6,465 bases of DNA from Dehalococcoidia bacterium (GTDB lineage: Bacteria; Chloroflexota; Dehalococcoidia; UBA3495; JAAXIE01). Shown piece after piece: positions 1 to 4,582 of this stretch; position 1 is the first letter of the stretch; each line of letters starts with the position of its first letter. Position numbers and translations under genes: made by a program. The DNA lies in contig JAAXIE010000128.1 in the NCBI GenBank assembly GCA_012270525.1, forward strand, positions 1 to 6,465. The letters run 5' to 3'. The notes beneath the pieces are model-generated. The model saw only the letters and a program-made list of their open reading frames with translations. It made no database searches and was not told where the DNA came from.

Positions 1-386
1 GGGGCCATGCCATGGTAGTAATCGGGGAAGTTGGGCACGGCATAGAAGGGAACGCCCACCTCGTCGCAGAAGAACCTCAGCACACCGGGGGCGTTGTCGA
101 TGTACGTCCGCAGGTTGGCGTCGTTCTGGTGTCCTGCTCCCAGGTGCTGCAGGTAGGCGAAGGCCTCATCGCGGGTGTCTTCCACTCCCAAGGCCGGGGC
201 CAAGTGGTTCTCGCCCACCCACACGATGCCGTAGGAATAGGTCGTGCCGCCACCCAGGACGTCGGCTTTCTCCAGAACGATGGCCTGCTGGCCTCGGGCT
301 TCGGCTGAGATAGCGGCACAAATCCCGCCCATGCCCGAGCCTACGGCAACGACATCGACCTCAATATCCCAGGAATGGCCTGCCAT
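1..386 (-). CDS. FAD-dependent dehydrogenase, KstD/fumarate reductase flavoprotein type (5' part only, runs off the window)
   Basis: The first 128 codons of a flavoprotein are visible; the rest lies beyond position 1. The ATG at 386-384 follows a strong Shine-Dalgarno (GGAGGT, 5 nt before the ATG). Residues 8-40 form a Rossmann dinucleotide-binding motif: a hydrophobic strand, GSGMGG at 16-21, and the ribose-binding acid in VLEK (E39). A GGGTTYSYG segment (45-53) then matches the FAD-contacting loop of the FAD_binding_2 family. The stretch that follows (DEAFAYLQHL, later NAPGVLRFF and FPDYYHG) resembles 3-ketosteroid delta-1-dehydrogenases and related FAD dehydrogenases, which desaturate or oxidise cyclic ketones and steroid-like compounds. 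No signal peptide is seen, so a cytoplasmic enzyme is expected. It is divergent from a solute-binding lipoprotein, which hints at uptake plus oxidation of an organic compound (inference). The substrate cannot be assigned because the catalytic C-terminal part is missing. Family confidence is high, exact function low. Confidence 0.85.
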   Translation of the reverse strand, partial: MAGHSWDIEVDVVAVGSGMGGICAAISAEARGQQAIVLEKADVLGGGTTYSYGIVWVGENHLAPALGVEDTRDEAFAYLQHLGAGHQNDANLRTYIDNAPGVLRFFCDEVGVPFYAVPNFPDYYHGMA

Positions 387-432
387 CACTGACCTCCGTC
401 GCAAACATCCCTCATATCAGCGAGGTCTCGTA

Positions 433-461
433 TGTATAGCATCGCACCGGTTGCGCCTCAA
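433..461 (-). promoter_or_regulatory. Candidate sigma70-type promoter for the leftward FAD dehydrogenase
   Basis: Read on the minus strand: -35 TTGAGG (461-456), a 17-nt spacer, and -10 TATACA (438-433). TGC sits directly before the -10, giving an extended -10 (TGCTATACA). Transcription would start near 426, leaving a leader of about 40 nt before the ATG at 386. The fit is good by eye but untested. Confidence 0.5.
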
Positions 462-483
462 GCTATGGGCTTGGCACATCGCG

Positions 484-552
484 TACGGGTAACCGTCATA
501 CGGGTACGAACTGTATGCCGCATTCCGCAAACCTGATTCTCAATGCCCGTAT
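484..552. promoter_or_regulatory. Operator-like TACGGG repeats between the divergent promoters
   Basis: TACGGGTA occurs at 484-491 and again at 499-506, 15 nt start to start. The core recurs inverted as CCCGTA at 546-551. All three lie between the two predicted divergent promoters (-35 elements at 456-461 and 564-569), where a regulator could control both genes. No regulator gene is visible in the window, so the role is inferred from position and repetition only. Confidence 0.3.
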
Positions 553-563
553 TAATTGCACAC

Positions 564-592
564 TTGACGACGAATCACTAATGCCATAGTCT
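564..592 (+). promoter_or_regulatory. Candidate promoter for the solute-binding lipoprotein gene
   Basis: -35 TTGACG (564-569, five of six consensus bases), a 17-nt spacer, and -10 TAGTCT (587-592), which fits only the TAnnnT core. The predicted start near 599 leaves a short leader of about 27 nt to the ATG at 626. The -35 is convincing and the -10 weak. Confidence 0.4.
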
Positions 593-625
593 GCCTTCTA
601 TCAGTAAACAAGACAGGAGGTTGCG

Positions 626-2479
626 ATGGTAAGACGTATGGCGTTCCAGCAGACCGTCTTTGGCCTGTGTATCCTTCTCCTGGCGGTGATACTCGCCTGT
701 GGCGAGGAAGCGACGCCCGCGGCCACTCCTGTCGAACCGGTGGCCACGGCTCCACCAGCCGCCACTCCGACGGCAGCCACTCCCGTGGCCACTCCCGCCC
801 CGGAAACGGCCGCTCCCGCCATGATGGAACCACAGGGGGTCCTTGAAATAGCGATAGGAGCGGTGGGGTCCGACGTGTACCTGCCCAAGAGCCAGGACTA
901 CAACACTGCCATCTATGACGAGCGGGTGACCCACGAGACCATCTTCGCCGCCGACCCCAATGGGACACGCATCGGCCGGCTGGTCAAGTCATGGGAGGAT
1001 GAGATAGGGACGGACGGTTCCTTCGCCCGCACCTACGTGTTGCAAGAAGGAGTTGGATGGCACCAGCGCTATGGGGACTTCGGCGAGTGGAACGCCGACG
1101 ACTTCATCCACTCCTTCCAGAACGTGTCGGCTGAAGGCTCGCGTCACACCACCTCGACATCCCTCAGGGACAGCCTGTTCTGCGACGGTTGCACGCTCAC
1201 GAAAATCGACGACATGACGGTGCGCTTGGAGCGGCCCAATTTCGATGTCGCTCTTGATTTCTACACCGTATACCCCAATGCAATCATGACCATGCGCAGC
1301 AAGAAGCACTTCGACACCGTGGGCGAGGCTACCGCCGAGCACCAGTCGGTGGGCACCGGACCCTGGGAGTTGATGGAGGTCAGCCTCAACGAGAAGAAAG
1401 TCGCCAAGGCCGTGAGGGACCACTGGCGCAAGACCCCGGAATGGGACGAGTTCGTCTGGTGGGAGATAGGCGAGGAGTCCACCAAGTACGCCAACTTCGT
1501 CACCAGAGTCATCGATTCAGGGCAGTTCTCTGCGGATTCCATCCAGTCCCTGAAGGGTGAGAATCTGCCGGGTGTGGAGTTCGGCGTCTTCCCAGGCGCA
1601 GACCTCCACTATCTCCACCTGCACGGTGCAAACTACTTCCCCGATCACCCCTACCACCAGCCGGGACCGGGAGGCGAAGACCCCATCCTTCCCACGGGCG
1701 ATAACTCGTCATATGACGAGAATTGCGATGCGCAGCCGTGGATTTCCTGCAGCCGCGACCTCAACTCCGCTGAATGGGAGAACGCCCGCAAGGTGCGCTT
1801 GGCCATGGCCATATCCATCGACCGCGAGAAGCTGGTGAACAATCTGGCCTTCGGCGAGGGCGAACCCGCTTACGTCTTCAACTTCCTGGCTCACAGAGGA
1901 CGGCTGCAGGAGTTCGGGTTGGACAAGCTGGTGTGGGACTACGACCCGGAACGGGCCAGGGAACTCCTGGCGGAAGCCGGGTATCCTGACGGGTTCGACA
2001 TCGATATATGGGACACCGAGACGGGAGGCAGAGGCGCCCTGCCGGTCAACGAAGCCGTCGGTGGCATGTGGGAAGCCATCGGCATATCGACCAAGACCCA
2101 GATCATGCAGTTCCAGGCATTCATCCCGCTGCTGGTGGCCCGTACCGCCCTGGGAGTGCGGGCCGACATCCAGGGTGTTGCCGCGCCCAGTCCGTTGCGT
2201 CACTACAAGGCGTTCTACAACGCGGCCAACCGCTTCACCTTTTCGCCGGAGCATCCTGCCCTGCAGGAACTGGTGGACAAGGCACTGAACACCCCGGACG
2301 AACAGGAACGCTGGCAGGTGGAAGCGGATATCGCCACATGGCTCTTCGATCAGGTGGGAACGATCCCGCTATACGAGGGGGCCTCCATCTGGCCCTTCGG
2401 CCCTGAACTGGGGCGCTGGGACGTCAACCCGCTTCACGTGGAGTGGCTCAACAACTGGGAGTACGCCACCCACAAGTAA
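626..2479 (+). CDS. ABC transporter substrate-binding lipoprotein, family 5 (SBP_bac_5; peptide/organic solute type)
   Basis: Encodes a 617-aa extracytoplasmic solute receptor. The ATG at 626 has AGGAGG at 615-620, 5 nt upstream. Residues 1-25 are a lipoprotein signal: MVRR basic start, hydrophobic core, lipobox ILAC with Cys25 as the lipidated residue. Residues 27-65 are a low-complexity Ala/Thr/Pro tether, common in Chloroflexota binding proteins. The family-5 fold follows: GTGPWELMEV (243-252) matches the conserved GTGPY region; VRLAMAISIDREKLV (390-404) matches the family's RxAxxxAIDRexl motif; YDPERARELLAEAGYPDGF (439-457) is the classic DPekAkxLLaeAGypdG segment. Length is within the large end of the family (usually about 500-600). 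A segment at about 336-378 is acidic and Pro/Gly-rich with two Cys (367, 375); another Cys pair is at 186 and 189, so disulfides are possible in the exported protein. No permease or ATPase gene adjoins it and a terminator follows, so it is an orphan receptor here. Ligand unknown: peptide, opine, sugar-like and other organic ligands all occur in this family. Confidence 0.92.
   Translation: MVRRMAFQQTVFGLCILLLAVILACGEEATPAATPVEPVATAPPAATPTAATPVATPAPETAAPAMMEPQGVLEIAIGAVGSDVYLPKSQDYNTAIYDERVTHETIFAADPNGTRIGRLVKSWEDEIGTDGSFARTYVLQEGVGWHQRYGDFGEWNADDFIHSFQNVSAEGSRHTTSTSLRDSLFCDGCTLTKIDDMTVRLERPNFDVALDFYTVYPNAIMTMRSKKHFDTVGEATAEHQSVGTGPWELMEVSLNEKKVAKAVRDHWRKTPEWDEFVWWEIGEESTKYANFVTRVIDSGQFSADSIQSLKGENLPGVEFGVFPGADLHYLHLHGANYFPDHPYHQPGPGGEDPILPTGDNSSYDENCDAQPWISCSRDLNSAEWENARKVRLAMAISIDREKLVNNLAFGEGEPAYVFNFLAHRGRLQEFGLDKLVWDYDPERARELLAEAGYPDGFDIDIWDTETGGRGALPVNEAVGGMWEAIGISTKTQIMQFQAFIPLLVARTALGVRADIQGVAAPSPLRHYKAFYNAANRFTFSPEHPALQELVDKALNTPDEQERWQVEADIATWLFDQVGTIPLYEGASIWPFGPELGRWDVNPLHVEWLNNWEYATHK
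722..795 (+). repeat. Imperfect GCCACTCC repeats coding the Ala-Thr-Pro tether
   Basis: The 8-mer GCCACTCC occurs four times in the same frame (722-729, 761-768, 776-783, 788-795), each encoding A-T-P. It makes up the flexible linker between the lipidated Cys and the folded domain of the binding protein. Such repeats can expand or contract without breaking the frame only in multiples of three, and the spacings here (39, 15 and 12 nt) all keep frame. Confidence 0.7.
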
Positions 2480-2518
2480 CGCCTGTGACGGCGTAACCGG
2501 CTCGGACGAGATGAGCAT

Positions 2519-2551
2519 GGAAGGGCCTTGGCGTTGTGCCGAGGCCCTTCC
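2519..2551 (+). terminator. Hairpin terminator after the solute-binding protein gene
   Basis: GGAAGGGCCTTGGC (2519-2532) pairs with GCCGAGGCCCTTCC (2538-2551): a 14-bp stem with one G-U wobble and a GTTGT loop. It starts 39 nt after the stop codon. The downstream sequence (GTTGTCTGGT) is only mildly T-rich, so it is an intrinsic-like terminator without a clean U-tract. It separates the binding-protein gene from what follows. Confidence 0.7.
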
Positions 2552-2619
2552 GTTGTCTGGTGCATACCGTTTCCGCCTCGTCATCCCTCGCTCCCATGAC
2601 CCCCTATGACAACTCCCCA

Positions 2620-2649
2620 TTGCCCGCCTACCCTCTTTCCTGCTAGCCT
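2620..2649 (+). promoter_or_regulatory. Candidate extended -10 promoter in the middle intergenic region
   Basis: -35 TTGCCC (2620-2625), an 18-nt spacer, and -10 TAGCCT (2644-2649) preceded by TGC (2641-2643). A transcript would begin near 2656, exactly at the foot of the GC hairpin at 2657-2693. It could drive the short ORF at 2727, a small RNA, or an upstream leader of the greA-fusion gene. Confidence 0.35.
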
Positions 2650-2656
2650 GATTACG

Positions 2657-2693
2657 GGCTGGGGACCGACCCCGCGGAGGGGGCTCCCCAGCC
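2657..2693 (+). promoter_or_regulatory. Strong GC-rich hairpin at the 5' end of a predicted transcript
   Basis: GGCTGGGGA (2657-2665) pairs perfectly with TCCCCAGCC (2685-2693). Inside it, CCCC (2670-2673) can pair with GGGG (2679-2682), giving a second helix. The sequence right after the stem, TCTTGATTCTTT, is T-rich, so it may be an intrinsic terminator or attenuator. Its position just after the predicted start site would also suit a 5' stabilising stem-loop. The structure is clear; the role is not. Confidence 0.45.
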
Positions 2694-2726
2694 TCTTGAT
2701 TCTTTGGGGGAGGTCGAAACACGCCC

Positions 2727-2879
2727 ATGGCAGACCTGAATCCCGCTTCAGCCCACGAATCTGTTCCCCTTGGCAGCGAGGCGAGACCCCATGCGGCCCG
2801 TCGCGGCGCATTCTCCAGCTACGGACTCAAAGCCGGGGTGCCCAAACAATGCGACAGGCGCGGCCCACCTCAGATATGA
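2727..2879 (+). CDS. Short ORF of 50 codons, doubtful; possible small protein or gene remnant
   Basis: ATG at 2727 to TGA at 2879. A purine-rich GGGGGAGG lies upstream (2706-2713), but 13 nt from the ATG, longer than usual. The product is hydrophilic and Arg/Pro-rich, with no signal peptide or membrane segment. It contains GAFSSYGLKAGVPKQ (28-41 plus flanks), which faintly recalls the N-terminus of longer uncharacterised proteins that I cannot name with certainty, so a truncated remnant is possible. It follows a candidate promoter and hairpin. I do not recognise a function, and it may simply be non-coding. Confidence 0.25.
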   Translation: MADLNPASAHESVPLGSEARPHAARRGAFSSYGLKAGVPKQCDRRGPPQI

Positions 2880-2936
2880 AAAAATGCATTGCAGATATGG
2901 CCGATGCCGCATCCTTTGCCACACCGACGGAAGGCA

Positions 2937-2964
2937 GGGACAAGGGGCAGGGCAGAGACAGGGG
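2937..2964 (+). other. Cluster of four G-runs (possible G-quadruplex)
   Basis: GGG (2937-2939), GGGG (2944-2947), GGG (2950-2952) and GGGG (2961-2964) lie with loops of 4, 2 and 8 nt on the + strand, inside a purine-rich stretch about 90 nt upstream of the downstream promoter. The last loop is one nucleotide above the usual 7-nt limit, so folding is only possible. In GC-rich DNA such clusters also arise by chance. Confidence 0.25.
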
Positions 2965-3055
2965 ATTCAAAGCCCTCGGGCCACCAGACCATTGGCCGGG
3001 CGGGACGGAATCGGTATGCATGGCAAATCACTGGCCCCCGTGCAGCGGGATGTCT

Positions 3056-3084
3056 TTGCCAAGTTGGGCGGAAGCTGCTATGCT
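3056..3084 (+). promoter_or_regulatory. Candidate extended -10 promoter for the greA-fusion gene (and perhaps aprBA)
   Basis: -35 TTGCCA (3056-3061), a 17-nt spacer, and -10 TATGCT (3079-3084) with TGC directly before it (3076-3078). This is the best-matched promoter on the + strand of the window. The start would be near 3091, leaving a leader of about 65 nt to the TTG start at 3157. Confidence 0.5.
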
Positions 3085-3142
3085 TTCCTCTGAGAACTCC
3101 TTCGTCACAGGCGAGGGATGCCAGGTATCTGAGCAACACCGA

Positions 3143-3147
3143 GGAGG
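3143..3147 (+). promoter_or_regulatory. Ribosome binding site that fixes a TTG start
   Basis: GGAGG within a GAGGAGGAG run (3141-3149) lies 9 nt before the TTG at 3157. The ATG at 3150 overlaps the end of this run and is out of frame, stopping after seven codons. The next in-frame start option, GTG at 3175, is 27 nt away. The TTG is therefore the most likely start. Confidence 0.6.
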
Positions 3148-3156
3148 AGATGGGAA

Positions 3157-3957
3157 TTGGCGGCCGAGTCTAACGTGACCCTGCGCCAAGCAGCCACACA
3201 GTATGCGGCCACCCTGCCACCCGAGGACCGGGGCTCTGAGCAGCCTGCCATTGAGTCCTTCGTACGTTGGTGCGGACGGGACAGGCAAGTGGGAGAACTG
3301 ACCCCGCAGGAGATCGAGCAGTACGGGGCTTCAGTATCGAACGAGGGCTCGGACCCGACCGCGAAACTGGTATCAGTCCGCTCCTTCCTCACCTACCTGC
3401 GCAAGCAGAAGATAGTCAAGAATACCCTGAGCACCCACCTGCGAGTCCGCAGGCCACGGCGCACCTCCGAGGGGAACGGCCCCCAAAATGCCGGATCCGA
3501 AGTTGTGCTCTCCGCCGAGGGGCGCGCCAACCTCGAGTCACGCTTGGAGACGTTGCGCGAAGAGAGTGTGGCCGTCGTGGCGGACATCCAGAGGGCCATG
3601 GCCGATAAGGACTTCCGGGAGAATGCCCCTCTGGACGCTGCCAAGGAACGGCAGGGGAAGATAGAAGCCGACATCCGGGAACTGGAGCACACCCTGGCAA
3701 GATCCGTCCTCCGACAGGACTCCGGCTCCTCGACCACGGTGCGTCTCGGGCATACCATTCGCTTGAAGGAGTTGAGTTCGGGGAGGGTGACCCAGTATAT
3801 CCTGGTGGACGCTGCGGAAGCAGATGCCAGTTCCGGCAAGCTGTCTTCCAGCAGCCCCGTTGGCCGTGCCGTGCTCCAGAAGACCGTGGGCGATGAGGTC
3901 AGCGTCGTTGCCCCCCGGGGCACCATCACCTACAGGATCGAAGAGGTGGCTGGCTAG
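3157..3957 (+). CDS. SAM-like core-binding domain fused to GreA-type transcription elongation factor
   Basis: 266 aa, TTG start. Residues 8-95 resemble the N-terminal SAM-like core-binding domain of tyrosine recombinases: a helix ending FVRWCG (35-40), ELTPQEIEQY (47-56), and VRSFLTYLRKQKIVKNTL (74-91), the usual helix that precedes the catalytic domain. No recombinase catalytic domain (R..HxxR..Y) follows. After a basic linker (96-115) comes a complete GreA/GreB: an N-terminal coiled-coil hairpin (about 116-185) and a C-terminal FKBP-like domain (about 193-265, with SSPVGRAVLQKTVGDEV). The coiled-coil tip reads DKDFRENAPLDAAKERQG. D152 and E155 align with the acidic pair of E. coli GreA (D41, E44) that reaches into the RNA polymerase secondary channel for transcript cleavage, so activity is expected. 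Ordinary GreA is about 158 aa; the extra ~95 residues are at the front, in one uninterrupted frame. aprB follows after 68 nt on the same strand. The first domain may bind DNA or protein (inference). It could be the host's normal GreA rather than a locus-specific factor. Confidence 0.88.
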   Translation: MAAESNVTLRQAATQYAATLPPEDRGSEQPAIESFVRWCGRDRQVGELTPQEIEQYGASVSNEGSDPTAKLVSVRSFLTYLRKQKIVKNTLSTHLRVRRPRRTSEGNGPQNAGSEVVLSAEGRANLESRLETLREESVAVVADIQRAMADKDFRENAPLDAAKERQGKIEADIRELEHTLARSVLRQDSGSSTTVRLGHTIRLKELSSGRVTQYILVDAAEADASSGKLSSSSPVGRAVLQKTVGDEVSVVAPRGTITYRIEEVAG

Positions 3958-3980
3958 GCCAACCAGGCGATACGACCGCG

Positions 3981-4005
3981 GGGGCCCACAAGACCGGACG
4001 GCCCC
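3981..4005 (+). other. Weak intercistronic hairpin before aprB
   Basis: GGGGCC (3981-3986) can pair with GGCCCC (4000-4005) across a 13-nt loop, in the 68-nt gap between the GreA-fusion stop and aprB. There is no T-tract after it, so it does not look like a terminator. If formed it could mark an RNA processing or stability boundary. A 6-bp GC stem is easily found by chance here. Confidence 0.25.
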
Positions 4006-4025
4006 AACCCTGAAGGGACAACGAT

Positions 4026-4472
4026 ATGCCGACTTTTGTGAACCCGGAGAAGTGCGACGGTTGCAGGGCCCAGACCCGGCCCGCCTGCATGTATATCTGC
4101 CCCAACGACCTGATGAAGCTCGACACCGACATCGGGCAAGCCTTCAACCAGGAACCCGATGCCTGCTGGGAATGCTTCGCCTGCATCAAGATGTGCCCCC
4201 AGTCGGCCATCGACCTGCGTGGCTACGCCGACGTGATGCCCTTGGGGGCCACGGCCACCCCTCTTCGAGGGACGGAGCAGATCATCTGGGCCATCAAGTT
4301 CCGCGACGGCACCCTCAAGCGGTTCCGCTTCCCCATACGGACCACCCCTTGGGGCACCATAGAACCCCACCAGCGGGCCGATCACCCCAACGAAGAGAGC
4401 CTGCGCGATCCCAGCATTTCCGCTGAGGCTCACTACCTGGGGGTGGACGAGCTACCGGCACCCTCCAGGTAG
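4026..4472 (+). CDS. aprB: Adenylylsulfate (APS) reductase, beta subunit (2x[4Fe-4S])
   Basis: 148-aa iron-sulfur subunit of dissimilatory APS reductase, which passes electrons between the membrane/quinone side and the FAD of AprA in the cytoplasm. The start MPTFVNPEKCDGC is near-identical to known AprB starts. Eight cysteines form a two-cluster ferredoxin: C10, C13, C21, C25 and C47, C50, C53, C57. W48, in CWEC, corresponds to the Trp known in Archaeoglobus AprB to lie between a cluster and the flavin. The AprB-specific region follows: GYADVMPLGA (66-75), then RGTEQIIW (81-88) and RTTPWGTI (105-112), and a C-terminal tail that in the family wraps around AprA. Length matches the usual ~150 aa. 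The ATG at 4026 has AAGGGA (4013-4018) 7 nt upstream. aprA follows after a 110-nt gap, giving the usual aprB-aprA order. A generic ferredoxin is excluded by these specific segments. Confidence 0.96.
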   Translation: MPTFVNPEKCDGCRAQTRPACMYICPNDLMKLDTDIGQAFNQEPDACWECFACIKMCPQSAIDLRGYADVMPLGATATPLRGTEQIIWAIKFRDGTLKRFRFPIRTTPWGTIEPHQRADHPNEESLRDPSISAEAHYLGVDELPAPSR

Positions 4473-4582
4473 CGGTGCTCTCCCCGTCGCCGCATGGCGC
4501 GTGATGGGGTCGAGGGTCCGCGCCCTGATGACACCAGTACTTCGACAGGTCGAACTCTCTCCAAGCGCAAGGCGGTGTGTCA
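4473..4582 (+). other. aprB-aprA spacer with a short palindrome
   Basis: This 110-nt gap is long for two subunits of one enzyme. It holds TTCGAC-AG-GTCGAA (4541-4554), an inverted repeat with 6-nt arms. No convincing promoter or T-tract terminator is seen. The palindrome could be a protein-binding site or chance; a hairpin with a 2-nt loop would have to open its closing pairs. Confidence 0.3.
4569..4575 (+). promoter_or_regulatory. Ribosome binding site favouring the ATG start of aprA
   Basis: AAGGCGG (4569-4575) is a modest Shine-Dalgarno, 7 nt before the ATG at 4583. A GTG two codons earlier (4577) is in frame but would be almost on top of this site, so the ATG is preferred. The two choices differ by only two residues. 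Confidence 0.45.

Larger units (their letters stand above)
2552..3156. other. Long region without a convincing gene, rich in regulatory-looking structure
   Basis: Several overlapping open frames on both strands cross this stretch, but none has a recognisable protein, a consistent start or a domain. What can be supported is listed separately: a promoter and GC hairpin (2620-2693), a short 50-codon ORF (2727-2879), a repeated 13-mer, a G-run cluster and the promoter of the downstream gene (3056-3084). A small palindrome, GATGC-C-GCATC, lies at 2903-2913. CAGATATG is repeated at 2871-2878 and 2892-2899, 21 nt apart. Confidence 0.6.

Noticed and set aside
1509..2406. Additional open frames on both strands inside the solute-binding protein gene
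   Set aside because: They are out-of-frame shadows of a gene with clear family motifs along its whole length.
2955..2990. A tRNA-like fragment on the minus strand (GGGCTTTGAATCCC)
   Set aside because: The loop reads TTTGAAT rather than TTCRA, the flanking stem does not pair properly, and no acceptor, D or anticodon arms can be built around it.
2606..3178. A 190-codon + strand open frame, and minus-strand frames such as 2870-3139, in the middle intergenic region
   Set aside because: Several frames are open at once, starts lack good ribosome sites, the translations look low-information, and two predicted promoters and a hairpin lie inside. I treat them as chance openings.
3908..3936. A separate promoter for aprB (TTGCCC, 17 nt, TACAGG)
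   Set aside because: The -10 lacks the final T and any TG extension, and it lies inside the GreA-fusion coding region, so the match is too weak to list.
3157..3957. Calling this gene a site-specific integrase, which would suggest a mobile element
   Set aside because: Only the core-binding-like domain is present. The R..HxxR..Y catalytic domain is replaced by GreA, and no att-like repeats or other mobility genes are seen.
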